Assembly: GCA_958430865.1 (NCBI GenBank)
Contig: CAUDNR010000125.1
Span: forward strand, 1 to 13,456
Direction: 5' to 3'
Length of the DNA: 13,456 nt
Source: Entrophospora sp. SA101
Taxonomy: Eukaryota; Glomeromycota; Glomeromycetes; Entrophosporales; Entrophosporaceae
The notes below the pieces were generated by a model that did not search any database, was not told the origin of the DNA, and saw only the letters and a list, made by a program, of their open reading frames with translations. Made by a program: the position numbers and the translations under genes. The first letter of the stretch is position 1, and every line of letters starts with the position of its first letter. Of the stretch, positions 1 to 7,435 are shown piece by piece.

Positions 1-64
1 ACGTGGCTGCCGCAGTAAGTTGGTTCCGATTGATCGACATGCTCGGGACTTCCCCAGTCCTTAT
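1..64. other. GC-richer edge sequence, unassigned
   Basis: The first ~64 bases are clearly richer in G+C than the following kilobases and adjoin the point where the hAT transposase remnant loses similarity. The minus strand is open across the stretch but I do not recognise it. It probably belongs to a different element or gene that continues outside the window. Confidence 0.3.
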
Positions 65-575
65 TTACAATCTCACAGTACTAAGACAATCTCGTGAAGG
101 AGGTTTATAATTTGATCTGAGATTTTTTAACATGTTGATGAAAAAAGGTTTTCAATTATTCTAAAGGGGATACCACAAACCACAAAAGCCTTTAAAATTG
201 AACAATCTATAATTCCTGCATGTTCTTTTGATAATGTCTCATCTTTATCCAAAAATTAGAAAGTGATTGTGTATTTGCTTTATATGCTGTATTCTCTAAA
301 GATTCACTTACACCATCTCTTTCTGCAACAATATACATATATCTTTTTTTGATCTCTTCTTCAATGTATTCACATTCATGTGCCAAATGGACTTGCAGTT
401 TATTAACAGCTCCATTACTCCATTTACAATTACATGTCTTGCATTTGGCTCCAAAATGTCCTGGATGTTTTGAGGGATAACATTCGAAATGTTGCCAAAC
501 TGCATTTTTTGGTCACCCACCAAGTTTTTTTGAATTTGATAAACTATTTATATCTACATCAGTATTGTTTGACAT
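65..575 (-). pseudogene. hAT-family transposase, BED zinc finger N-terminus, frameshifted
   Basis: Read from ATG at 575 on the minus strand, codons 1-20 lead into a GG*PKNAVWQHF motif with an in-frame TGA at 515-513 that is best explained as a mutated CGA (Arg). A BED-type zinc finger follows: Trp27, Cys45-x2-Cys48, then His63-x4-Cys68. Around position 250 the frame shifts, and the next frame gives KAFVVCGIPFRIIEN, typical of the segment after the finger in hAT transposases. A second shift near 150 gives FFINMLKNL...NYKPPSRD before a stop at 67-65. The DDE catalytic core and the C-terminal dimerisation region are absent, so this is a truncated, inactive copy. BED fingers bind DNA at transposon ends. 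The family call rests on motif recognition; one stop and two frameshifts show decay. Confidence 0.8.
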
Positions 576-801
576 TATTGTGATTAAAAAAATTTATATA
601 TTTTTAAGAAAAATTATATTAGAACAAATAAGAAAATTATAATATATTTTTAAACTAAACCAATGATTTAATAATTAATTAATTGTCAGAACAATAATAT
701 CAAAATAAAATGAACTTTGATAAAAACTTTAGTCACGAAGAGAAAATAAGAGAAAATGAATGATTTCAATAATCATGGTTACACATCATATGTCATAAAA
801 T
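576..801. other. AT-rich spacer, no gene seen
   Basis: Runs of A and T upstream of the hAT start codon. If the element was once complete, this is its 5' untranslated or subterminal sequence. No terminal inverted repeat could be paired by eye because the other end is outside the window. Confidence 0.4.
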
Positions 802-882
802 CAGTTTAGGAGTTTTGGGTTAGTTTCGAAAATAGTTTAGGGTTTCTAAGCTAGTTTAGAAAAGAGGTTAGAGTTTAGAAAG
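802..882. repeat. Short direct repeats of AGTTTAG, possible hAT subterminal repeats
   Basis: The heptamer AGTTTAG with a variable flanking base starts near 803, 834, 853 and 872, and a near copy (TAGTTTCGAAAA) lies at 821. The last three exact copies are spaced 19 bp apart. hAT elements commonly carry clusters of short transposase-binding repeats near their ends, and this cluster lies ~230 bp outside the hAT start codon, so a subterminal role is plausible. It could also be simple low-complexity sequence. Confidence 0.4.
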
Positions 883-1054
883 GCAACTCTAGTTGAGATG
901 ATAAAAAAGTCCAATCCAGCTGGATTAAATAAAGCTCAATGTTATAAAGGTGAAAAGGTTTTCAATACTTAGATATTAAAGCAATTTTGGGAATTTATTT
1001 TAAGAAATTACCAAGCATCCAGAAATATCAACATTTTCTTTTTGAAACAACTAA

Positions 1055-1291
1055 TTTTGGTACAGTGAAGTTCAAGAAGTTGCTAATGGATCTTTTACTG
1101 AATTCAATTTATTGAAAACCAAGAAAGCAGATATTTTGGAAGAAATTAGAGCTTTATCCATTTTAGTATTAACACCACCACCTTTGGATTACAAAAGACA
1201 AGAATATCTTTACCAGAATATTCACCCATTTGTGAAAGATGAATACAAAGATATTGCTTGCCCAAGACCATTCTATATTGGCAACAAATAA
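1055..1291 (+). pseudogene. Unrecognised 78-codon open frame without a start codon
   Basis: The frame is open from just after TAA at 1052 to TAA at 1289-1291 and has no early ATG. Its product is protein-like rather than low-complexity: after a helical KADILEEIRAL stretch come VLTPPPLDYKRQEYLYQNI and a C-terminal DIACPRPFYIGNK. I do not recognise the family. The region just upstream (about 905-1050) also reads as broken coding sequence in another frame, for example KSNPAGLNKAQCYKG, with a TAG and a later shift. This suggests the 3' end of a larger decayed gene or transposon frame. Confidence 0.35.
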
Positions 1292-1704
1292 AATATTCAG
1301 AATAAAATCACTTCCATGACTTTATCACTCATTAATTTGTCTCTTGCTGTCATTAAGTTTAATAAGTTTAATCTTTTGTTAGCTTTTTTCCACTTTTAAA
1401 GTAAAAAAGTATTGTGGATGGTTAAATCTGAATCACTTCTCTTTCCCACAGTCTGCCAATCTTTACATACAAAATAAACATTTTTATATTATATTATATT
1501 TTTATTATATATTTTACTATAATTATCAATTTTATGGCATTACATCACCACTACTAGCCGGTGATACACTTATCAAACAATTTTAGTAATTATCTTCATA
1601 TATTATATCATTTTATCTATAGTATTAAAATAATTTATATACTTAATGTACCCTCATAAAAAGGATATAAGTATAAATAAAAAAAATGTAATAAAAAGAA
1701 AGTC
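1292..1704. other. AT-rich noncoding stretch
   Basis: Mostly A and T with TTATATTATATTATA-like low complexity near 1485-1515 and one GC-richer patch (CACTACTAGCCGGTGA) near 1549-1564. No open frame of interest on either strand. Directly before the next feature there is TATAAGTATAAATAA and then AAAAAGAAAG just ahead of the ATG at 1705. A bacterial -10 box and a weak purine-rich ribosome site could be read there, but in such AT-rich DNA this is not significant alone. Confidence 0.4.
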
Positions 1705-1865
1705 ATGACAAACATTATAAATGAACTGCAAGAAAGTAATAAGAAACTAATAGAAGAAAATGAAAATTTAAAGAAGCAATTAGCAGATAAAGAAGAAAAT
1801 CTTAAACTAAAAATCTGACATGACACTGGTCAGTCTCTTAATGACAAGGGTGAAGTTAGCCTTTA

Positions 1866-2055
1866 CAGTTTACTCTATCTATAACGAAACCTCTGTCCCT
1901 ATATGTAATTTCTCTGCTTTGGTCATTATAGTGAGAGTTTATTAAGATGGTCATTATAGAGATAGAAATTAATTATAAAAAATTGAAATGGGGACAAAAG
2001 GGAAGTTCATTATAGAGAAATTTTACTTAGTGGTCATTATAGAGAGAGTAGACTG
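1866..2055. mobile_element. 190-bp MITE of Tc1/mariner-pogo type with TA target duplication
   Basis: The left end reads CAGTTTACTCTATCTATAAC and the right end, in reverse complement, CAGTCTACTCTCTCTATAAT; 19 of the first 22 positions agree. Each end abuts TA (1864-1865 and 2056-2057), the target duplication of Tc1/mariner/pogo elements. There is no transposase frame, so it is non-autonomous. Removing the element plus one TA rejoins the surrounding codons (AGC CTT TAT GCT) in the same frame, which independently supports the exact boundaries. The bacterial IS630 family shares TA targeting and is the main alternative. Confidence 0.85.
1921..2045 (+). repeat. Four copies of GGTCATTATAGAGA inside the MITE
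   Basis: Copies lie at 1921-1934 (one mismatch), 1949-1962, 2005-2018 (GTTCATTATAGAGA) and 2032-2045. The last is part of the right terminal repeat, and the left terminal repeat carries a degenerate inverted copy. Internal repeats of the terminal motif suggest multiple transposase-binding sites or growth by internal duplication. Confidence 0.75.
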
Positions 2056-3196
2056 TATGCTCCTAGGAGAACATGATGATACAAAAAACTAAACAAAAAA
2101 TGAATGGATGTAGGCAAGTTGAGAATGGCAGTAGACCCTAATGAAACTAGAGAATGAGCCAAGAATTGTAAAAGAGTTTGATTTGATAATATCACTATTG
2201 AAGAAATGTTAGAGGGATTTATTGAAAGTTCAAATGAATTAGATGGTAGTTATGTTGAAAGCTATTCTAGAATAAGCAATTTAAATAATCAATTGAATCA
2301 ACAAAAGAAAGATCATGAAGAGAAGTTTAGTGAAAAAAAATTGGAAATTAAAAATTTAGAAGCAGAAATAAAATGAACTCGAAGCAAAAGTAGAGGAACT
2401 AGATGAAGTATGAATGGAGTGAGAAGAGGCTGAGAAAGCACTAAATAAAGCCATGGAATGGAGAAAATGACAAATGTTTGAAACTGTGTTGAAGCATGAT
2501 GCTGCAATTGGTAAACTTCAAGACCGAATAGATTTATTAGAAAATGATTTAGTGCTAAAAATCAGGAAATAAACTGAAAAGATTATTTAGCAACCAAAGA
2601 ATTACCATCTCTACCAAAACTATAAAAAGAAAATAAATTGCAAAAGTTCAAGCAATTAGTAAGTAAAGTAAAAGAAAAGACTAAAGAGAAGTTCTAGACT
2701 TTTATTGTTCAAAAGAACAAGTAAGCCAATATGAGATTAAAATATAGAATTCTGGAAATAGCCCAAGGAAATGAATAAGAGTGTAACTTCTGTTTTCTAG
2801 ATTTTGATGTCCCAACTCTCCTTAATTTTGATACTGCTCCTGCTACTCATCAAATGGTGGCTCGTAATACTCCTGATGGTTATTCTGACATTGCCTTTAT
2901 CTGTGGTAAATGTAAAAATGATTATGATAATAATACTTTTCCATGATGTGAGAAATGTGGTAGGTTAAAAAGGAATAGAAATAGATGTTTTTGTAGTCAT
3001 TTAAAAGCTAAATCAATTAAACCACTTTCTGACAAAGAACTACTTTCACAAGCTTTCAGTTTTTGCCTAGAAAATAAACTAGAGAACTAGAAAAAGAGCA
3101 TTGGGTTATCATCAATAAGATATTGAAAGCCAGGATATTTTCTTTAACTTCATCTAAAGGACAATCAGAATGAATTTCAATTTATACAGAGGAAAA

Positions 3197-3355
3197 TTAC
3201 TTTCTTATTTTCAATCAAGGTCATTTCTTAGTTTCTTTAACTTCAATTTGAGCAAATTGGCCATTTTGCTGTTGTAATTGGGTTAAATGAAATTTTAAAT
3301 CATTGATTTCTTTTATTAATTCTTGAGGAGTTAATTCTTTTAGTATATGCTTCAT
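3197..3355 (-). pseudogene. Small coiled-coil ORF, opposite strand, again with TGA in coding context
   Basis: From ATG at 3355 the minus strand encodes 44 residues (MKHILKELTPQELIKEINDL, then a Gln-rich helical part) before TGA at 3223. With TGA as Trp it continues as KKWPWLKIRK, passing a second TGA at 3217, to TAA at 3199-3197; there is no TGG in the frame. Beyond the TAA the same frame resumes with IEIHSDCPLDEVKENILAFN after one more TAA, so the original protein was probably longer. The family is unknown. Its TGA use and proximity to the 1705-3090 frame suggest both came in one insertion. Under the standard code it would be a 44-residue peptide. Confidence 0.45.
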
Positions 3356-3649
3356 CTACAACCCATCATAATACTTTTTGTTGTAGACAAGTGAGGTTTC
3401 CTGAACTAGAAATAAGCAATGAACATATGGATTGGACAAGTCAATGAAAGTGACCTAACCATTGTTGTTTTTTTTTATATAATTATTATTATATTTTTAT
3501 GTTTCTTTGTTCAATTATTTCTGATGATCTGCAAGTGTCCTTATATTTATGACCAGTGAGTGTATCACTTAACAAATGGGACATTATAAAACTAATTGTG
3601 ATGATAATAGCTAAATTTTGATCCCTGAAATTCTTGGTAATACTAGTGT
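3356..3649. other. No supported gene; open frame shadows only
   Basis: AT-rich with a T-run at 3470-3477. A 64-codon minus-strand frame (3489-3683) begins in the 34-bp repeat, but nothing in its protein is recognisable and only the repeat part recurs elsewhere. Confidence 0.4.
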
Positions 3650-3683
3650 TCACTTTGTCTGGTTTTGTTGCAGCATGCCCCAT
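3650..3683 (-). repeat. 34-bp exact repeat, copy 1 (inverted relative to copy 2)
   Basis: On the minus strand it reads ATGGGGCATGCTGCAA and continues to GACAAAGTGA. It is identical over 34 bases to 10934-10967 on the plus strand, and similarity fades over the next ~12 bases (ACACTAGTATT against GCATTGGTATT). Both copies can be read as MGHAATKPDKV or, in another frame, as WGMLQQNQTK followed by TGA. It is probably the conserved end or C-terminal codons of a repeated element. Confidence 0.8.
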
Positions 3684-4090
3684 TTAAATAATGCAAATTA
3701 GATAATAAAATCTTTTCATCTGTTGGAGTTTTAATGTAAAGTAATCATATTCATACTATTCACACTAATCAAAACTTAACCACCAAGATAATAAATGATG
3801 ATAAATGTGAGAACAATTCATGTTCATCTTCAACTGCTGAATAAAAATATTATTTTGAAAATTAATATATGCTTTATGAGAAACATTTGGAATAATATCA
3901 GCATCAATTATTGGTTCTTTTGCATAAGAATGATAATTAAGTAATAATATTGTTAGGATTGTTTAATGATAAATCTGAATTTTGTTCTATGAGGTCTATA
4001 AAAATAAAAGTAAAATTTAATATTTAAGATAAAAACTTGATATTTATTTATTTAAATTTATCTAGACATCTACCAGAGATTTCTTAATGA
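3684..4090. other. AT-rich, no gene seen
   Basis: No convincing frame, motif or RNA structure on either strand. Confidence 0.4.
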
Positions 4091-4152
4091 TCTTCCCACA
4101 AGGTTTCTTGAAACAAATGATATGCTTGTGGACTAGTGCTAGATTGGGAAGG
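4091..4152. repeat. Nested inverted repeats
   Basis: CTTCCCA (4092-4098) pairs with TGGGAAG (4145-4151). Inside or competing with it, CCACAAG (4096-4102) pairs with CTTGTGG (4125-4131), and GTTTC/GAAAC (4103-4107 with 4110-4114) forms a small inner hairpin. The two larger stems share bases, so they are alternatives. It could be a degenerate structured RNA or a transposon end; no known RNA family is recognised. Confidence 0.35.
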
Positions 4153-4423
4153 ATATTTTATATTTTGTAGCCTGTACAAAAACTTCACATAGATCAATAA
4201 ATATCAAAACCACCATTGTTTCCCAATGATTCCAAAATTTTTTTGTATTATCTTCAGGCCTATTAAAATAACACCACAAAATTTAATGTATTGCCATTGT
4301 TGCAGTGTTTAAAAAGATAATTATTTGATAAAGATTTGTTCATCAGGATTTTTTTACAAAATTGTGTCATCTGAGTAATAAATGAATAATACCAGAAATG
4401 AAACTTTTAATAATGTGGGTCTA

Positions 4424-4485
4424 CCCAGTTCTCTGGGATTCCCAAAAAATAATAAATCTGATATTGATCATAGGTATCAGATTTA
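4424..4485. repeat. Two adjacent hairpins
   Basis: CCCAG (4424-4428), loop TTCT, CTGGG (4433-4437) forms a short stem and overlaps the palindromic GGGTCTACCC at 4417-4426. TAAATCTGATA (4453-4463) pairs perfectly over 11 bp with TATCAGATTTA (4475-4485) across an 11-nt loop. It marks the left side of a GC-richer tract. Function unknown. Confidence 0.45.
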
Positions 4486-4499
4486 ATAATTTTTCTTAT

Positions 4500-5105
4500 C
4501 ACAAACAAGCAGCTGGTGCTTACACACACCTTATAACTGTGAATTTTTTCCATGGGGAAGGCCCCTACATGTTGGAAGGTTTTTGACAAGTGAGAGCTTC
4601 TGCAAAGGCCTTATCTTCTTTTCAGACCAGGCTTGGCCATTGCCATATGGGCATTGATTATTGACAAGCATGTAGTATTTGCTTCACGTTACCCTAAAGT
4701 TGGTGCCTAAAACTTATTTGAAATTCTGCAATCCAAGGGGTTCAACCTTGTTTTGTTGGTGACACACCCACTCACCAGCAAAAGCTTGGACTTATGGTAG
4801 ATGGCTATTTTGGCAGAGGCCCAGGTCCCCTACCAGAAATAATTAATTTATATAGAACATACCAAACAAATCTGAACTATTTTATTTATGGCTTTTCTCT
4901 TAGTGCCAGAGATCATGGTGACCATTTGGGGCAAAGTACTTGAACATGGAGGATATCCGGCAGGCCCCTTGGAAAGAAAGAGCCCAAATGCAATTTCATA
5001 AAATTCAGAGTGGGGACTCTGAATTGCAACCTCCTAAGCTTGAAATGAGGTATGGTGCGAATCATCTAAAGACATCACGTGCTGCGCCACTTACCAAAAT
5101 TTTTA
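4500..5105 (-). mobile_element. GC-richer island, possible tRNA-derived SINE or dead transposon
   Basis: The block differs from its AT-rich surroundings in composition. Its right end, read on the minus strand, starts GGTAAGTGGCGCAGCACGTG, which resembles a pol III A box. Downstream B-box-like candidates are GATTCGCACC and GGTTGCAATTC, but neither is a clean match. A perfect 10-bp hairpin, AATTCAGAGT/ACTCTGAATT with a GGGG loop, lies at 5002-5025. On the plus strand a 73-codon frame without an early ATG (4722-4943) includes FVGDTPTHQQKLGLMVDGYF; I do not recognise it. Either a SINE read right to left or an old coding remnant is possible. Confidence 0.3.
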
Positions 5106-5561
5106 TGCTGATCTTGCTTTATAAAGAATCTAATATATAAAATAAATCCAAATTTGTAAAAGATCTGTGACTTTGTCACGTGAATAATTGGTAAATAATC
5201 TGTAAATTGCAGTTTAGATATATAGTTGCCGAAATTTCAAATAAAATAGCAAAGTTACCCAACTTTAAACCATTATAACTTTTTTTTTAATTAAATAACT
5301 CAAAAAAAACTTTCTATTACATTATTTTTCATGTCTAGAATATTGCAAAAATAGAGAGTTTTTGGTAAAATAGCCCATATTTAATAAAGTATCAGCACTT
5401 AAAGATTGGCAACATTTGATGATGTCTTTAGATAATTGCCACTATAGTTTCCTTTCCATTCATTGTACTTACTTATTATTGCATTATATATTTTTATCTA
5501 GGGCTTTCTTATTGTTCCTAGTTGCAGGGCCATCTTTGGTTCAGTTTCTTTGGAGTGGTAA
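5106..5561. other. AT-rich spacer
   Basis: No gene is supported. A small GTGAC-TTT-GTCAC hairpin is near 5166, overlapping CACGTG at 5177. The last ~60 bases may contain further eroded sequence of the desaturase remnant that follows, but no histidine-box motif could be read there. Confidence 0.35.
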
Positions 5562-5943
5562 AAGAAAATGCTCTGTGGCAATGCATTTTTAAAATTTCTT
5601 TGGCTGAATATTTATCCTATTATGTATGTCATCAGAGGATTATCTACGCAGAAAAGTTCAAGTTTTTGGGAATACATTAATTTGGTATTCACAACTACAA
5701 CAAATATTATGATTTATAATATTGTTAATATACTTGGTTTTATCATCATGGTTTGGTTTTGATGCACATCCTGCTGCTGGTCATTTCATCCAAGAACATT
5801 ATACTTTTGAAGATAGACAAAAAATTTATTCTTATTATAAGAGTTTAAACATAGTCTTAATAAATATTGGATATCATAATGAGCATAATGATTTTGTAAA
5901 ATACATTTCACTAGCTATTCTCAAAATTGTAATTACAATATGA
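5562..5943 (+). pseudogene. Sphingolipid delta-4 desaturase (DES1-like) fragment
   Basis: Intact members introduce the 4,5 double bond into dihydroceramide at the ER, using iron held by three histidine boxes. Here two frames each carry half of the C-terminal region. The first (to about 5720) reads LCGNAFLKFLWLN, then RGLSTQKSSSFWEYINLVF. The second (about 5721-5943) reads LVLSSWFGFDAHPAAGHFIQ, then EHYTF, YSYYKSLN and GYHNEHNDF. The HPxAGHF and HNEHxDF signatures are diagnostic. The last box has Asn where the family normally has the second His of HNEHHDF. The first two histidine boxes (HELSH- and HxxHH-type) are missing, and a frameshift with a small deletion lies near 5716-5725. It is a truncated, non-functional copy; a working paralogue is expected elsewhere. 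Confidence 0.85.
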
Positions 5944-6254
5944 AAGTTCTGCATTTCCAATATTTATTTTAAACTTGTATCGGAAAATGATAAATAAGCA
6001 GAATTGAAAACTCCTGAATGTAATATATATAAGACATGCTATAAATTGATCATACTCAAAATTTTCCTCTCAAAATGTATATAATAATATAGATTAGGTT
6101 AAAAGTATTATTAATCTATCAGGATTCACTGGTCCTATCATCCATAATCATATTTAATATTAACTTTATCTTTATTAATTCTATTTAACATTTATTTATC
6201 TTTATAATTATAATTATCAATTACTATTTTAACCGTCTTTATAATTAGCATGCA
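5944..6254. other. Intergenic AT-rich DNA downstream of the NIP30-like gene
   Basis: No open frame or structured RNA seen. The right part is the probable 3' untranslated region of the minus-strand gene ending at 6255. Confidence 0.4.
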
Positions 6255-6256
6255 TC

Positions 6257-6295
<39 letters not shown>

Positions 6296-7278
6296 ATCCT
6301 AATAAAAGTGCCAAAGGATTTGTGTTTGCATTAACGTTTTGTGAATATGATTTATTGTTTATATTTGATTTGACATTTGAAGAAGAACCTTCAACATCTT
6401 TTATATTTTCAGATATTTCTTTACTATTTTCTATTTTTGCGCGTTTTACATCTCTTGATTGTTCTTTTGAATCTTTGGTATGGTCTTTAATCTTATGGTT
6501 TTTATCACTTTTATCATGATTGTCATGATCATCTTTATCTATTATCAAAGATCTTTTCCTTGATGTTGATGATGTTGATGATGAATCACTAGATTTTTTA
6601 ATTGCATTAGCAAGAATCTTTTGTTGTACATCATGTTTTGAATTTAATTTATTACTAGTCGAGTTAGGTTTGTTAGTTTTTTGTTGTGGCTGTTGATGGT
6701 TTGTTATCGTGGTGGTTGTTGCTGTTGTTGATAATAAAGGTTTTGATAATGTTGCTATATCAGCCTCAGCCGCCGCACTAAAAATTAATAATAATATGTA
6801 ATAAATGATGATAATGATGATAAAAAATTAAGATACTACAATTAATCCAATCATATGAACAGGCTTACTTACCGTCTAAATTCTTCAAGTTCCTTTTCTA
6901 CTTTTTTTGATTTGTCCAATTCTTTAATTTTTTCTTCATTGTCTAACATTGCTAAAAATTCAATTTCATCTTCATCAAGTCTATGTACCAAGTTACTAAA
7001 CCGCGTCATCTCTTGAAATGCTTCTTCTTTTTTCATTTTTTGTTCCTGTAATCTTTCATATAACGTGCGAGGATCATATTCTTCTTTTTCTTTTTCGGGT
7101 GGTTCTATTAAAATATATATATATTAGTCTTTCTACTAAAAAAGAATGCCTTTATTTTTATTTTTATTAATTGGTGGTTAATACTTTGCCCAAGTCGTTC
7201 ATAAGCAGCTTTCCATTCTTCTGCCCTTTTACGTTTAGCTTCTTCCAAATCTGTTGAAGAAACAAATCTATGATCCAT
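6255..7278 (-). CDS. NIP30 / FAM192A (PIP30) / Fyv6-like nuclear protein, 3 exons
   Basis: The coding exons are 7278-7185, 7104-6873 and 6777-6255, separated by GT-AG introns of 80 and 95 nt; the joined frame gives 282 residues. The N-terminus carries the family signature: RFVSSTDLEEAKRKRAEEW at 4-22, YDPRTLYERLQEQK at 41-54 and LDEDEIEFL at 74-82, followed by a charged helix. The middle is Thr/Gln/Asn-rich low complexity, then a Lys/Asp/His-rich segment, and the tail is NPLALLLGY plus twelve Asp. Mammalian FAM192A (254 residues) binds the PA28-gamma proteasome activator; yeast Fyv6 acts in the second step of splicing. Which role applies here is not visible. It is divergent from the BolA3-like gene with only 157 bp between the start codons. 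The start at 7278 is chosen because homology begins there and the upstream in-frame codons lie in the AT-rich promoter. Confidence 0.9.
6258..6293 (-). repeat. (GAT)12 microsatellite coding for the poly-Asp tail
   Basis: Twelve uninterrupted GAT codons immediately precede the TGA stop of the NIP30-like gene. A purely trinucleotide, codon-pure tract implies slippage, so the number of C-terminal Asp residues should vary among strains without disturbing the frame. Confidence 0.9.
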
Positions 7279-7435
7279 TTTTCTTTTGTTTAATGATAAA
7301 TAATTTATATTTACAGTCAAAAAAGTCAAACTTGAAATTTTGATAAATTTCCACGTGGCAAGGTAAATAGTGCATAATTGGTAGTACAAGAACTATTTAA
7401 TTAAAAAAGAAAATTTTTTTTTTAAAACGAAAAAG
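7279..7435. promoter_or_regulatory. Bidirectional promoter region with CCACGTGG
   Basis: This 157-bp space separates two divergent start codons. The only GC-rich element in it is the 8-bp palindrome CCACGTGG (7351-7358), about midway: 74 bp from the NIP30-like ATG and 79 bp from the BolA-like ATG. CACGTG is the core site of bHLH factors such as yeast Cbf1. A poly-T tract (TTTTTTTTT) lies shortly before the BolA-like ATG. The regulatory role is inferred from position and from a matching site upstream of the gene at 12710. Confidence 0.55.

Larger units (their letters stand above)
1705..3090 (+). pseudogene. Coiled-coil / zinc-ribbon-like ORF using TGA as Trp; proposed Mollicute-derived insertion
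   Basis: From ATG 1705 one frame continues to TAG 3088-3090, interrupted by a MITE (1866-2055) that leaves the frame intact and by a patch (about 2374-2560) shifted by one base and then shifted back. Up to 2622 the reconstructed frame holds ten TGA codons (1816, 2074, 2077, 2101, 2155, 2179, 2411, 2420, 2468, 2575), one TGG and no TAA or TAG; another TGA is at 2944. Reading TGA as Trp gives ordinary contexts such as REWAKNCKRVWFDNI and EVWMEWEEAEKALNKA. The protein is mainly heptad-rich coiled coil (ELQESNKKLIEENENLKKQL near the start). After three TAAs and a TAG (2623-2778), the C-terminal part has a Cys-pair set: CNFC, CGKC, WCEKCG and CFC, as in zinc ribbons. No family is recognised. Late stops, indels and the MITE mark it as dead. 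The code 4 origin is inference from the TGA pattern. Confidence 0.6.

Noticed and set aside
1705..3090. Ordinary decay (CGA to TGA, TGG to TGA) as the sole cause of the TGA codons
   Set aside because: Decay should also produce TAA and TAG; none occurs in the first ~240 codons. Kept as the main alternative because true TAA/TAG stops do appear after 2622.
1705..3090. Mitochondrial insertion (NUMT), since fungal mitochondria may read UGA as Trp
   Set aside because: The product is a coiled-coil with Cys pairs and does not resemble any standard mitochondrial gene; plasmid-like mitochondrial ORFs cannot be fully excluded.
3489..3683. 64-residue minus-strand ORF starting MGHAATKPDKV
   Set aside because: Only the first 34 bases recur in the window, identical at DNA level, so conservation does not show coding; the rest is not protein-like enough to call.
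5050..5105. Functional tRNA gene on the minus strand
   Set aside because: An A-box-like sequence is present, but no acceptor stem, anticodon arm or clean B box can be folded.
6250..6519. Plus-strand Ser-rich ORF
   Set aside because: Antisense shadow of the last exon of the NIP30-like gene, Ser-rich only because of the GAT repeat.
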